DNA of 64,000 nucleotides from a virus (IMGVR_UViG_3300027151_000002:42735-106734), one strand, 5' to 3'; shown: positions 1 to 9,376, counted from the first letter of the stretch. Made by a program: numbers and translations. The notes: a model not told the origin generated them from the letters alone.

Positions 1-2
1 TT

Positions 3-929
3 GGTATTTCCCAACAATTTTGCAAAGTAAATGAGCTATTTATGGACGGCGTGATCGCCGATCCTGCGTCGTGGCGGGAATTTTGGTCGCAAGTTGCTCC
101 ATTTAGCCTGCTGGAATTTGCCCGCATTGGAGGCAAGGAAACTTTAATTCCTGCTGTGCCTTACGACAGCCGCCTTTATACGATTTCACGGGAGGTGCAA
201 ATTTCTGCCCTCTTTAATCAAGGGAATATTTTAGAGGACAGTTATAAAGAAGAATTCCTTGACTATGGCGATAACACGCAGGATTTAATTGCCACCATTG
301 TTTATCGAGATACGGCGAATGATAAAGTTTTTCCTCAGAACACTAGCGTTCAAATTCATAAAGACGATGCGGAGTTTGATGAAAGCTTGAGCATTCGTCA
401 AACCTTTGACTTATCTGCTTTTGTAAGCAGCAGAGAGCAAGCAATTAAATATGGCAAGCTTCTTTGTCAGCAACGTCGATATTCTCGTCGTGCCATTGAA
501 TTTAAGACATTCCCCACTGAAAGTCCAGTTGCTCCTGGTTCATATATTTACGTGCAGCTAGATCAAAACCAATGGGATGACATTAGAAGCGGCATCGTTG
601 AAGAAGAAGGCAAGCTTAATATTCCACTGGCTGAAGAAGCTGTAAATGGCAGTTTTACCGTGCTGCTTTACAACGGCCAAGACTCGCCCACAAAACTGTC
701 TTCCGTTCCCATTGCTAATAACCAATCGTCTGAATTAGCGGGCTATGAAGGGTGGTTGTTTGTGCTTGGCATAGAGCTAACGAAAAAACGTGTTTTCCGC
801 GTAACTGGTGTGTCAATGGAAGAAGAAGGAGAAATTACAATTAGTGCCGTCGAACATCAGTGCGACGAAATTGGAGGAGCTACGTTGTCTAAGATTGCTC
901 ATTTTGATGACGTCTTCTTAGTTGAATAG
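3..929 (+). CDS. Tail tip / host-specificity protein, 5' truncated
   Basis: The frame is open from the first bases of the window, so the ATG at 42 is probably internal and the gene begins upstream. The visible C-terminal part (about 309 residues) has the texture of lambda J-like tail-tip proteins: a run of short beta-strand segments, a QAIKYGKLLCQQRR stretch and a 'tFPTESPVAPGSYIYVQL' segment like the 'pGd.v.v' turn of those proteins. It would sit at the distal end of the tail and contact the host. The tail-tube gene follows after 35 nt in the same direction. The family call rests on pattern and context only. Confidence 0.6.
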   Translation, partial: GISQQFCKVNELFMDGVIADPASWREFWSQVAPFSLLEFARIGGKETLIPAVPYDSRLYTISREVQISALFNQGNILEDSYKEEFLDYGDNTQDLIATIVYRDTANDKVFPQNTSVQIHKDDAEFDESLSIRQTFDLSAFVSSREQAIKYGKLLCQQRRYSRRAIEFKTFPTESPVAPGSYIYVQLDQNQWDDIRSGIVEEEGKLNIPLAEEAVNGSFTVLLYNGQDSPTKLSSVPIANNQSSELAGYEGWLFVLGIELTKKRVFRVTGVSMEEEGEITISAVEHQCDEIGGATLSKIAHFDDVFLVE

Positions 930-964
930 AAACGTTGCTATCATAAACAAAAAGCTTTAAGACG

Positions 965-1384
965 ATGCCCTTTTATACCGGCCGTACTGGCAAGCTAAAG
1001 ATTGGCACTAACCAAGTATCAAAAGTTCGCAACTGGACTCTTGATACTTCCGTAAACATGCTGGATACTACGGCTTTAGGGGATACTGCCAATACTTTCA
1101 CTCCTGGCTTGTCTAGCGCCACTGGTAGCGCCACGTTGTCGTACTACAACGGCGATACCACTGATGTGACCGATCTTCTTACAAGGATTGCCAAAACTGG
1201 TGCGGTCACTGACGCTGACGTGGCTGCCCTCACTTTTGAAGTGGGACCGGATCAATACTTTACGGCTAATGCTTTCATTAACAGTGCAAGCATCACATCA
1301 TCCACTGATGAGCTTACCACTGTCTCGTTTAACTTTACAATTAATGGCGCTCTAACTGCTGTTGTGCTTACTGGCACTGCTTGA
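965..1384 (+). CDS. Major tail tube protein
   Basis: A 139-residue Thr/Ser-rich all-beta protein. It starts MPFYTGRTGKLKIG and then carries the core W24..LDTTALGDT..GLSSATGSATLSY, typical of TP901-1/lambda V-like tube subunits, where the conserved 'MDTTaLgD' and 'GsatlS' segments belong to the tube beta-sandwich. Tubes polymerise around the tape measure to form the tail lumen. The next gene repeats both this N-terminus and this core around an insertion. The ATG lies at the end of an A-rich leader. Confidence 0.75.
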   Translation: MPFYTGRTGKLKIGTNQVSKVRNWTLDTSVNMLDTTALGDTANTFTPGLSSATGSATLSYYNGDTTDVTDLLTRIAKTGAVTDADVAALTFEVGPDQYFTANAFINSASITSSTDELTTVSFNFTINGALTAVVLTGTA

Positions 1385-1410
1385 TATGATGCTGTTATTG
1401 TTCGTACAAT
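1381..1410 (+). promoter_or_regulatory. Possible sigma-70 promoter before the second tube-like gene
   Basis: TTGATA (1381-1386), an 18-nt spacer and TACAAT (1405-1410) precede the ATG at 1434 by 23 nt, with a GAGGCG ribosome-site-like stretch between. This is a consensus match only. Confidence 0.3.
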
Positions 1411-1433
1411 AGAATAATCAATGCTGAGGCGAA

Positions 1434-2444
1434 ATGACATTCTTTGTTGGCCATACAGGCGCGATTAAGCTTCAGCGTGGTGGAGAGAATGTTTTCACTG
1501 CTGCCATTTCGCCTGATGATGTTAATACCGCGTTAAACCGCTTTAGTTTTGACGATAGTGATAGGAACATAATTGCTGGAGATTTTTTAGAAATTAGCAC
1601 GGAAGACCCTAGGGGCCTTCTGTTTATGCCCGCTTCTTTTTGGAGCGTTCCGGGGCCGGATGTTGATGGTTATAGCGAAGTGGTATGGAATGATAATGCC
1701 ACTGTTGGTTTAGCTGGATGGCAAGATGATGAGATGGGCTTTTCATCTGAATTACCTCCGGAGGGATACACTGAATATCGCATGAGTCCATATCAAGTGC
1801 CAAAAAATGCACGGGCCTATGCTCACATTAATCAACTAGGAGGTATTCGCCTTTTTGATAGCTTTGAAAGTGCCATTAATAATGAGCGAGCAGATGAATA
1901 TGCGTTGGCCCAGTTTTACGGCGAATCATTGCCAGTTACGATTGGAGTGAAAGACACTAGGTATAACACACTGGGCTCTGTTACATCGTTTGAAATAAAT
2001 ACTGACAGGGCTGCGATGGAGACGACAAGCTTGTCGGACACCTTTAAGCAGCAGTATTCAGCAGGATTACTCAGTGGCAATGGAAGCATCGAATGTTTGT
2101 TTAGTTATGACACTATTCCAAGACAGGACACACCACTATTCTTGCTGCAAGTTATTAACAGAATAAATATTGGCAGTGCATTTAAAGCTTTGCTTTCGAT
2201 TTCGTCGGTAGATAGATCACCAAGCTTTAGAGAAGAAGTTTATTACGAAGTTGAGGCAGTTGTAACAAGGGCGGGTGTAACTGTAACGTCTGACGCCTTA
2301 GTGGCTTGTTCCATTGATTTTGTTACCACTGGGGAATTCAAGCTTCGCGTGGGAATACCAACTGAGTTCATCTTGAAAGAAGATGATGATGCCATTTATC
2401 TTGAGCAAAGCCTTGATTATCTGCTGCAGGAACCCAGTGATTAA
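1434..2444 (+). CDS. Tail tube paralogue with a large internal insertion
   Basis: A 336-residue protein. Its first 14 residues (MTFFVGHTGAIKLQ) match the start of the preceding tube protein (MPFYTGRTGKLKIG). Residues 186-225 (FEINTD..AMETTSLSDT..GLLSGNGSIE) match that protein's core at residues 24-61. Between them lie about 160 residues with no counterpart. The simplest reading is a tube-fold subunit with an inserted domain, perhaps a minor tail, tail-terminator or tail-tip adaptor subunit decorating the tube. It is followed by a 76-nt gap containing a perfect palindrome. Confidence 0.6.
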   Translation: MTFFVGHTGAIKLQRGGENVFTAAISPDDVNTALNRFSFDDSDRNIIAGDFLEISTEDPRGLLFMPASFWSVPGPDVDGYSEVVWNDNATVGLAGWQDDEMGFSSELPPEGYTEYRMSPYQVPKNARAYAHINQLGGIRLFDSFESAINNERADEYALAQFYGESLPVTIGVKDTRYNTLGSVTSFEINTDRAAMETTSLSDTFKQQYSAGLLSGNGSIECLFSYDTIPRQDTPLFLLQVINRINIGSAFKALLSISSVDRSPSFREEVYYEVEAVVTRAGVTVTSDALVACSIDFVTTGEFKLRVGIPTEFILKEDDDAIYLEQSLDYLLQEPSD

Positions 2445-2465
2445 TTTAAGGGATGAGGGGGAGTC

Positions 2466-2479
2466 ATAATAGCTATTAT
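2466..2479. promoter_or_regulatory. Perfect 14-bp palindrome before the fibre gene
   Basis: ATAATAGCTATTAT is a perfect inverted repeat in the 76-nt gap between the tube-like gene and the fibre gene. It has no T tract, so it is not a normal terminator; an operator is possible. Confidence 0.4.
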
Positions 2480-2520
2480 CGTTTAAGACTAGACTGTATT
2501 TAGCACTGCCTTTTTGAGAG

Positions 2521-5500
2521 ATGGCCGATCAAAGAATTACGGAACTCGTCGAACTTCCTCAGGGAGGCGTAGCTTCTAACGACGTACTACCCATTTCGGA
2601 CGTTAGCGCCAGTCAAACCAAGAAGGTGCAAGTGAAGAGCCTGATCCAGGCAGGCTTTAACATTGCTGACGCTTCAACTCTTGATATTTCAAAGATTAAT
2701 CAAGCCAGTATTGCAAAACTTACTGGCTCTTCCATTGCCCCTAATACGCTCACTTATGACAAGATACAGCAAGTAAGCGCTAATAAGCTTCTAGGTCGCA
2801 GTAGTTCTACTGGCAATGTAGAAGAGATTGATTGCACTGTTTATATTCGCACTCTTCTTGATGATGCCAATGCTGCTGGTGCACGTTCCACATTGGAATT
2901 GGGAATAGTTGCCACTGGCAACACTATCAATACCAGTCTTCTTGAAGACTTAAGCATTACCACTGGTAAGATCAATAATTTAGCAGTTACGGCCGCAAAG
3001 CTTGCTAGCGGCGCGGTAGAAACAGCCAAGATTTTTGATGGTGCTGTCACTTCTGCAAAAATTGAAACCAGTGGCATTACAGGGAATAATGTAAGTGCTG
3101 GCGCCATTGATACTGTTCATCTAGCTGCAAGTGGCATTACGCTTGCAAAAATGGCAGCCAATTCAGTTGGCACCATTCAATTAGTTGATAGTGGCATTAC
3201 GCAGGCAAAATTGGCCAGTGGCGCCATCTCTTCAGCAAATATCGCCGACAGTGGCATCACGCAAATTAAGCTTGCTAGTGGCGCTGTAAATACAATCAAT
3301 TTGGTTGACAGTGGAATCACTGCCGCGAAATTAGCTTCCGGCGCTGTCACCATTGAAAAATTGGCGCTTGCTTCCGGCGAGCTATCGGGCGTAGTAATCA
3401 CTGCGAGTTCCATTCCTTCTGGAAGCTATACAAGTGGTTCCATTCCAACTGCAGCCATTGAAGATAATGCCGTCACTTTTGCCAAGATTCAACAAGTGGC
3501 AAGTGGCGTGCTGCTTGGTCGAGCATCTGCTGGTAGCGGCAACGTAGAAAGCATCACACTTACTGCGGCAGGCAGGGCATTGTTGGATGATGCTGATGCC
3601 ACTGCACAGCGCACTACGCTTGGACTTGGTTCGTTAGCCGTAAAAAATACAGTAGGAAGTGGAGATTATGACTCTTCTTCCATTGTCACTGGAAACATTG
3701 CCGACAGTGCAATCACCACTGCAAAGCTTGCTGATAGTGGCGTTACTACTGTCAAAATTGTAGATGCAAACGTTACGGCAGACAAGCTTGCTAGTAATTC
3801 TGTTACTACAGCCAAGATTATTGACGGTGGCGTTACAACTGCCAAGATTGCTGACGGAGCTGTTTCTTACGCAAAAATTCAAGCCACTTCTACAAGCAAT
3901 GTGTTGCTTGGTCGCTCTTCAGCAAGTGGCGGTACTGTAGAAGAAATCTCTTGCACTTCTGCGGCGCGTTCTATTCTTGATGATGCAACTATTGCTGATA
4001 TTCGCTCCACTCTTGGTCTTGGCACATTAGCCACGCAAAACGGCACCTTTACTGGTACGTCCACTGGTACTAATACTGGCGACCAGACCATCACGCTTTC
4101 TGGAGATGTTACAGGCACTGGCACAGGGGCGTTTGCTGCCACTATCGCCACTTCTGCAGTCACTTCAGCAAAGATTAATGACGGGGCTGTTACCACTGCA
4201 AAAATTGCGGATGGTGCTGTTACCAGCGCCAAGATGGCGAATAATTCTGCTGCCATTGTTGCTGGCTCCACTCCTGTTGGTAGTGGCATCTTTATTGGCC
4301 AGCAATGGCTAAATACTGGCACTGGCGTTGAATACACTTGGACGGGAAGTGAATGGCAGCGACAGTCTGGTCTTTCCACTGCTGTCATCTCTGGCGACAC
4401 TGTTTACAGCTTTACCACCTCCTATCCTGATGCCTTCAGTGCATCCATTGTTCCTTCGTTAAACACGCAAGTTGCCACGCGCTTCTTTGCTGGTCCTGCA
4501 AGCGGCAGTGCTGATGCTGCTCCGACTTTCCGTGCCATCACCGCCAATGATCTTCCTAGGGCTACCACGGCAGCATTAGGCGTAGCTCAAGCTGGTACGG
4601 GCCTAGTAACTGTCAGCGGCATCTTTAACCACGCGAATAGCGTGGCGTCTGGCATCTATTACAAAGTAACAGTGGATGCACAGGGGCACGTTAGTGCTGG
4701 TCAGACAAGCTTGGTTGCGGATGACATTCCGTCTCTTCCTGCAAGCAAAATTACTACTGGCACATTTGGTAGTGGCTTAATTGCGGATGATTCCATTCTT
4801 GCTTCTAAACTTGCAAACTATTCAGTGAGTCAGTTTGGCGAAGCACCGCCGGTTGCTGATTTTATTGGACAATTCTTCTTCAATCCATTGGAGAAAGACC
4901 TTTACTTATGGGATGGTAACGTTTGGAACCCTGTTGGCATTAGCGTTGGCGAAATCATCTTTGGTGGCACATATAACGCAAGCGGAAATATTATTGCTAG
5001 CACCAGTAGCGATGGTGCTGCTGTTGGTTTAACCGTTGGGCAACCACTTCCCACTCCTTCTGCCACGTTTAATCGTTATTACGTGGTGGTAGCAAGCGGT
5101 GGTACTGGCACTTCGCCTGCTCCTGCTACTACTTTGCAGCCGCCCGACATTCTGCTTTGCAATGGTGCTGCTTGGACTGAAGTGGATGTTAGCTCCACTT
5201 ATCTTTCGCAGAGCGCTGCGCAGGTGTCCTTTACTCCTGCTGCAAGCATTTCTGCAAGCAACGTACAAGCTGCCATTGAAGAAGTTAGCAACGAATGTAG
5301 GAATGTTAATAACGTAGCGAGCGGCATTCTTGCCACTGGTTATGGCGGAACAAGCTTTAATTCCTACACGAAGGGTGATCTTCTTGTTGGCAGTGGAACC
5401 ACTCTTGTCAAGCAAGCAGTGGGAACAAATGGGCAAGTATTGACGGCTAATTCTGCGTTTGGTGGCGGTGTTCAGTGGGTGACGCCTGCAAGTGGCACAG

Positions 5501-6069
5501 TTCTTTCAGTGAGCGTTAATGCTCCGCTCACTGTTGTTAGCGGCACCACAACGCCAGTTATTTCCATCCCTGACGCTACGACAAGCGTGCGTGGCACCGT
5601 TCAGCTCACTGACAGCACGAGCACTACTAGCTCTACGCTTGCTGCCACTGCCACTGCAGTAAAGAGCGCTTATGACCTGGCTAATGCAGCATTGCCCAAA
5701 GCTGGTGGGACTATTACTGGTGCCGTTACATTCGGGACGACAGGCACGCTTTTCTTTGAGGGCGCCACTGATAACGCTTTTGAAATTCAGCTTACTGCTG
5801 CTGATGCCACGGCGGACAGGACAATCACGCTTCCCAACGTCACTGGCACTGTTGTCACTACTGGTGATACTGGCACAGTCACCAATACAATGCTTGCTGG
5901 CAGCATTGCTGATACCAAACTTAATACTATTTCCACCGCTGGAAAAGTTAGTAATAGCGCCACCACTGCTACCAGCGCTAACACTGCTAGCGCAATTGTC
6001 GCTCGCGATGCAAGTGGTAATTTCTCTGCTGGTACTATTGATGCCATCATTGATGAAGGCACGTTCTAA
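2521..6069 (+). CDS. Long tail fibre built of short repeats
   Basis: An 1182-residue protein. From about residue 140 to 560 it is made of 13-14-residue units of the form SGITxAKLASGAVxxxxI and DGAVTTAKIADGAV, a repeat known from elongated phage fibres that fold as beta-helical or triple-stranded shafts. Units of the kind 'LLGRSSxxGNVEEIxCTxxARxxLDDA' recur three times. The C-terminal half is Ser/Thr/Gly-rich beta structure and ends DASGNFSAGTIDAIIDEGTF, a style common at the end of cyanophage fibres. It would be displayed on the virion for host binding. The repeats could give assembly or copy-number variation. Confidence 0.75.
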   Translation: MADQRITELVELPQGGVASNDVLPISDVSASQTKKVQVKSLIQAGFNIADASTLDISKINQASIAKLTGSSIAPNTLTYDKIQQVSANKLLGRSSSTGNVEEIDCTVYIRTLLDDANAAGARSTLELGIVATGNTINTSLLEDLSITTGKINNLAVTAAKLASGAVETAKIFDGAVTSAKIETSGITGNNVSAGAIDTVHLAASGITLAKMAANSVGTIQLVDSGITQAKLASGAISSANIADSGITQIKLASGAVNTINLVDSGITAAKLASGAVTIEKLALASGELSGVVITASSIPSGSYTSGSIPTAAIEDNAVTFAKIQQVASGVLLGRASAGSGNVESITLTAAGRALLDDADATAQRTTLGLGSLAVKNTVGSGDYDSSSIVTGNIADSAITTAKLADSGVTTVKIVDANVTADKLASNSVTTAKIIDGGVTTAKIADGAVSYAKIQATSTSNVLLGRSSASGGTVEEISCTSAARSILDDATIADIRSTLGLGTLATQNGTFTGTSTGTNTGDQTITLSGDVTGTGTGAFAATIATSAVTSAKINDGAVTTAKIADGAVTSAKMANNSAAIVAGSTPVGSGIFIGQQWLNTGTGVEYTWTGSEWQRQSGLSTAVISGDTVYSFTTSYPDAFSASIVPSLNTQVATRFFAGPASGSADAAPTFRAITANDLPRATTAALGVAQAGTGLVTVSGIFNHANSVASGIYYKVTVDAQGHVSAGQTSLVADDIPSLPASKITTGTFGSGLIADDSILASKLANYSVSQFGEAPPVADFIGQFFFNPLEKDLYLWDGNVWNPVGISVGEIIFGGTYNASGNIIASTSSDGAAVGLTVGQPLPTPSATFNRYYVVVASGGTGTSPAPATTLQPPDILLCNGAAWTEVDVSSTYLSQSAAQVSFTPAASISASNVQAAIEEVSNECRNVNNVASGILATGYGGTSFNSYTKGDLLVGSGTTLVKQAVGTNGQVLTANSAFGGGVQWVTPASGTVLSVSVNAPLTVVSGTTTPVISIPDATTSVRGTVQLTDSTSTTSSTLAATATAVKSAYDLANAALPKAGGTITGAVTFGTTGTLFFEGATDNAFEIQLTAADATADRTITLPNVTGTVVTTGDTGTVTNTMLAGSIADTKLNTISTAGKVSNSATTATSANTASAIVARDASGNFSAGTIDAIIDEGTF

Positions 6070-6082
6070 TCATTAGAAAACA

Positions 6083-6141
6083 AAAGCCTTTTAGAATTGC
6101 AAGAGACTAATTTGTCTCCTGTAATTCTGGAAGGCTTTTAA
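6083..6141 (+). terminator. Three-part stem, probable terminator
   Basis: AAAGCCTT (6083-6090) pairs with AAGGCTTT (6131-6138), AGAATT (6093-6098) with AATTCT (6123-6128), and GAGAC with GTCTC. Together they form one long interrupted hairpin ending in TTTTA between two fibre genes. Confidence 0.65.
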
Positions 6142-6143
6142 TT

Positions 6144-7931
6144 ATGGCTGGTGTTCTTCAGCATCTGCGTTCATCGACGCTTAACAAGCGCCCTAATCCT
6201 GCGTCCATGGTTGATGGACAATTGGCCATTAACTATGCAAGTGGTAGTCCTGGAGCATTCTTTAAGGATACCAATGGTAATTTAGTGAAAGTGGGGCCTG
6301 TGCATGTTGGCGCAACGGCTCCTAATGTTAGTCCTGCAAGTGGCGGCACTGCTGGTAATAGCCTTGGCGAGCAATGGCTTGATACCAGTGGCGGCACTTA
6401 TGTGTTTAAGATTTGGGACGGTGCTGCATGGCGCAGTGAGGCTGGTGAGTTTGTAAACGTCACTGGCGACACGATGACTGGTGCGTTTGGTGTTGTCGCG
6501 GGCTCAGATTCCACGCCAGGACTATTTATTAGCGGGGACGCAAATACTGGTATTTACTCTCCTGGTGCAGACCAGCTAGCTCTAACCACTAATGGCACTG
6601 GGCGACTGTTTATTGACAGTTCAGGTCGTGTAGGGATTGGCACTACGAGCCCCGCATCAAAACTCGACGTATCTGGAGACATAAATTATTCGGGCGATAT
6701 AGGCACAAGCGGAAATGGCTTTATTTACTCCTACGGTGGAGGATCGCTTGGTGATGTCCGAACTGGACTTAAGCTTGATGGACAAAATAAAGCTTTCTTA
6801 GTTTTCACTGATGCTTTAGAACGCGCCCGCATCGACAGCTCCGGCAGGCTCTTAGTTGGTACGTCTACTGCGGATACAGCAAATGGCACGGCGCCTTTGC
6901 AAATCAGCACTGAAGGTAATACCGCAGATAGCGGAATCTTTATCCGCAACAGTAGTTCAGTAGCCTTTGCGGCTCAATTAAGGCTTGGTAGTTCTCGCGG
7001 AACCAAAGCAAGCCCCTCAAGCGTGGCAAGCGGAGATACTCTTACTGAGATTCATGGAGCGGGATACGACGGCAGCGCCTGGATTCGTGCTGCAAGCATA
7101 GGAGTTGTTGTAGACGGCACCCCTGGCACTAGTGACATGCCAGGCCGAATCATACTGAGCACGACCTCCGACGGGGCGAGTACTCCAACGGAGCGGATGA
7201 GGATTGGGAGTACTGGACGAGTTACTATTCAGAACAATACTGGTTCTTACGATGCCGGAGGCAGCGGTCCTGGCCTAGAAATATTTGCTGGCCAGGAAGT
7301 TGGTCGCTATTCATATCACTTCGGAGCTTACGTTACTGGGGGCGCAATTGGTCCTTATATTAGAAGCGCACAAAACAGTAATTGGGCATCACCAGTTAAT
7401 CTCGCTATTTTACATAATACTGGCTCATCATTTTGGTCAAACTTACTACCTGCAACAGATAATACTTATTCTTGTGGGGGATCAGCAGCTCGCTGGACAG
7501 CTATTTGGGCTGTCAACGGAGCCATCCAAACATCAGATATTCGTGACAAAACGGAAATTCGGCCTATTGAAAATGGTATTGATTTTATCAAGCGCCTCCG
7601 GCCTATTACCTACAAATGGAAGATTGGTGGATATGAAATAGAGCGCGATGAAGACGGTGCTCCCATTCCAGACGAAAACGGAAATCCAAGGCAGCATCCC
7701 GTTCCCGGTAATCGTACGCACTGGGGATTTGCATCTCAAGAGGTCAAGACAGTCGCCGACGAGTTCGGTATTGACTTTGGCGGATGGGTGTTAACCGATA
7801 AAAACGATCCCGACAGCCAGCAGGCTCTGCGTTACGACCAGTTCATTGCACCGCTGACCAAGGCTCTGCAGGAGGCGTTGGCTGAGATCGACGTACTTAA
7901 GGCCAAAGTTGCAGCTCTTGAAAGCGCGTAG
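6144..7931 (+). CDS. Tail fibre/spike with C-terminal S74 intramolecular chaperone
   Basis: A 595-residue protein. The N-terminus (MAGVLQHLRSSTLNKRPNP..) and the 'AGNSLGEQWLDTSGGTYVFKIWDGAAW' region resemble adaptor parts of cyanophage fibres. The middle holds repeated 'GNTGIYSPGADQLALTTNG' and 'R..IDSSGRVGIGTTSP' units. The last ~110 residues begin TSDIRDKTEIRPIENGIDFI, the signature of the peptidase S74 chaperone, in which the Ser and Lys of 'SDxRxK' mediate self-cleavage after trimerisation. It ends in a leucine-heptad coiled coil. Expected role: a trimeric host-recognition fibre matured by autocleavage near residue 460. Confidence 0.8.
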   Translation: MAGVLQHLRSSTLNKRPNPASMVDGQLAINYASGSPGAFFKDTNGNLVKVGPVHVGATAPNVSPASGGTAGNSLGEQWLDTSGGTYVFKIWDGAAWRSEAGEFVNVTGDTMTGAFGVVAGSDSTPGLFISGDANTGIYSPGADQLALTTNGTGRLFIDSSGRVGIGTTSPASKLDVSGDINYSGDIGTSGNGFIYSYGGGSLGDVRTGLKLDGQNKAFLVFTDALERARIDSSGRLLVGTSTADTANGTAPLQISTEGNTADSGIFIRNSSSVAFAAQLRLGSSRGTKASPSSVASGDTLTEIHGAGYDGSAWIRAASIGVVVDGTPGTSDMPGRIILSTTSDGASTPTERMRIGSTGRVTIQNNTGSYDAGGSGPGLEIFAGQEVGRYSYHFGAYVTGGAIGPYIRSAQNSNWASPVNLAILHNTGSSFWSNLLPATDNTYSCGGSAARWTAIWAVNGAIQTSDIRDKTEIRPIENGIDFIKRLRPITYKWKIGGYEIERDEDGAPIPDENGNPRQHPVPGNRTHWGFASQEVKTVADEFGIDFGGWVLTDKNDPDSQQALRYDQFIAPLTKALQEALAEIDVLKAKVAALESA

Positions 7932-7952
7932 TCCACATCGCTACTAGCTCTG

Positions 7953-7981
7953 GCGGTTTCCCGAAGAAACCGCCTTCTTTT
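7953..7981 (+). terminator. Rho-independent terminator
   Basis: GGCGGTTTC (7953-7961), loop CCGAA and GAAACCGCC (7967-7975), then TTCTTTT. It closes the fibre transcript. Confidence 0.8.
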
Positions 7982-8017
7982 CCATTGCTAAACTAACGAA
8001 GACCATTCTTTCTGATC

Positions 8018-8329
8018 ATGGCAATTACTTACACATGGGCGGTGGCCAATATGGACCGCACGCTTTCAAATGGTTACGTGGGCACTGTTCACTATACAAT
8101 TTCTGCCGATGATGGCACCTATGCAAGTTCGGCCTATGGCAGTCTTGGTCTTGAAGCTCCTGACGAGGACAATGCCATTCCTTACGCTCAGCTCACTCCC
8201 GAAATTGTCATCGGCTGGGTGAAAGAAAAGTTTGGCGATGAGAAAGTAGCAGAAATTGAAGCTGCTCTTGCCGTTCAAATTGAACAGCAACGTACTCCCA
8301 CCACTGGCACTGGTCTTCCTTGGGCTTGA
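8018..8329 (+). CDS. Small conserved phage protein of unknown function
   Basis: A 103-residue protein: a beta-rich N-terminus (TYTWAVANMDRTLSNGYVGTVHYTISADDGTY) followed by a helical part with TPEIVIGWVKEKFGDEKVAEIEAALAVQIEQQ, ending PWA. I recognise the layout from small genes beside fibre genes in cyanophages but can give no function; it may be a structural or fibre-accessory protein. It lies between two terminators with the next tiny gene, so the pair probably forms its own transcript. Confidence 0.6.
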   Translation: MAITYTWAVANMDRTLSNGYVGTVHYTISADDGTYASSAYGSLGLEAPDEDNAIPYAQLTPEIVIGWVKEKFGDEKVAEIEAALAVQIEQQRTPTTGTGLPWA

Positions 8330-8332
8330 TAA

Positions 8333-8473
8333 ATGGCAGCAAAATCAAAGATTGGTATTAGCGGTCAAAAGCTACATCAAGCTGGCAAGCCAAAGCTTAC
8401 AAAGCAAGGCCAAGGAAAACATAGCAAAGCATCTCACGGCCGCAAACTTTCTCGCGGCCAAGGCAAGGGATGA
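8333..8473 (+). CDS. Tiny Lys/Arg/Gly-rich protein, homologue of the 35522 gene
   Basis: A 46-residue strongly basic protein starting ATG 3 nt after the previous stop. Its C-terminal half reads KLTKQGQGKHSKASHGRKLS then RGQGKG. The right module's 45-residue protein at 35522 has KKTRQGYGQHSRPNHGRKKL then RGQGRG. The shared pattern QGxGxHSxxxHGRKxxRGQGxG is too regular for chance, so both are probably real and homologous. Charge suggests nucleic-acid binding or a head-filling role. No function is known to me. A terminator follows directly. Confidence 0.7.
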   Translation: MAAKSKIGISGQKLHQAGKPKLTKQGQGKHSKASHGRKLSRGQGKG

Positions 8474-8480
8474 TTATTTC

Positions 8481-8502
8481 AAGGAGCGTTAGCTCCTTTT
8501 TT
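8481..8502 (+). terminator. Rho-independent terminator
   Basis: AAGGAGC (8481-8487), loop GTTA, GCTCCTT (8492-8498), then a T run. Confidence 0.85.
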
Positions 8503-8519
8503 AATGGCAAGAACAAAGC

Positions 8520-8525
8520 TATAAT
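8520..8525 (+). promoter_or_regulatory. Possible -10 element
   Basis: TATAAT sits 22 nt before the ATG at 8548 and just after a terminator, so a new transcript is expected to start here. No good -35 box is visible. Confidence 0.35.
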
Positions 8526-8547
8526 GAAGCTAATTAGCCAGTGAGCA

Positions 8548-9120
8548 ATGATTTATCCAGCCACTTATGACATAGTGGTATTGCAAAATGCCACTTGGAA
8601 AAATCAGTTTAGAGCCACTGAAAACCAGAAGCAAACAACAATTGATATTTCTGGAAGCACATTTACTACTAGCTGCCATGGCTTTAACAGTGGTCAGAAA
8701 GTGGTATTTGCTGGAGGCGCATTACCTTGCGGGATGACTGACAATACTGTCTACTATGTCATTGCAAGTGGTTTAACTAACGATTCTTTCAAAGTGTCAG
8801 CTTCTTCTGGGGGAACAAGCCTAGCTCTTCATGGTACCGCTAGTGGTACGCATTACGTGAGCACTCCCATTAATTTAAGTGGATATACTGTTGATTCTGA
8901 TATTCGCGGGCTTCTTGAAAATCAATATGTGGGCACTTTCTCTCCATCGTTAATTGATGCAGCAAATGGTTTGTTTCAGCTTGAACTTTCTCCTGCCACC
9001 ACTTCTGGCTTTGAAACTGGACAGTTTGGTTATGACGTGAGTCTCACTTCATCTGGAGGCGAGCGATATTATTGGCTTACTGGCAAGATGACTGTTCAAG
9101 CCACTTATTCACGCGCTTAA
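8548..9120 (+). CDS. Virion structural protein (fibre/baseplate-like)
   Basis: A 190-residue all-beta protein. It opens with an 'IVVLQNATWKNQFR' strand like BppU-type phage proteins. The centre holds a 'CHGFNSGQKVVFAGG..NTVYYVIASGLTNDSFKVS' module, repeated twice in the big protein encoded at 9377. The C-terminus is 'GYDVSLTSSGGERYYWLTGKMTVQATYSR', the usual strand pair of small phage proteins that end in 'G.v.v...vt'. It is the first gene after a terminator and is followed closely by two structural genes. Confidence 0.55.
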   Translation: MIYPATYDIVVLQNATWKNQFRATENQKQTTIDISGSTFTTSCHGFNSGQKVVFAGGALPCGMTDNTVYYVIASGLTNDSFKVSASSGGTSLALHGTASGTHYVSTPINLSGYTVDSDIRGLLENQYVGTFSPSLIDAANGLFQLELSPATTSGFETGQFGYDVSLTSSGGERYYWLTGKMTVQATYSRA

Positions 9121-9124
9121 TTTC

Positions 9125-9376
9125 ATGCCGGAAGTATCTCTCATTTCGACTGCTAATGGCAGTGTTGCATTAATTGGCGAAAATAATACAGGGTCTAGCG
9201 CCATCTTTTCTAGCGATGATGGCAATGCTGTTATCGTCAGTGCTTCAAGCACTAATGCAGCTATCATTAATAGTGATTCCGTTGCTTCTTCTATGGTGGT
9301 TGCGTCTTCAGTTGGAGCGCAAGGACCACAAGGAGACAACGATAACGCTATTGCTTATTCCATTGCTTTAGGATGA
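9125..9376 (+). CDS. Small fibre-associated protein with collagen-like tip
   Basis: An 83-residue protein of mainly Ser/Ala/Val-rich beta segments, ending in a GAQGPQGDN collagen-like stretch. It begins 4 nt after the previous stop and its stop abuts the next ATG (TGA then ATG), so translation is coupled to the large structural gene. A second frame over the same DNA is also open but lacks this context. Function unknown; probably a virion part. Confidence 0.5.
   Translation: MPEVSLISTANGSVALIGENNTGSSAIFSSDDGNAVIVSASSTNAAIINSDSVASSMVVASSVGAQGPQGDNDNAIAYSIALG

Noticed and set aside
2900-4260. Regular DNA repeats suggesting a CRISPR array
   Set aside because: They encode the SGITxAKLASGAV fibre repeats in frame, have no unique spacers, and vary at third positions.
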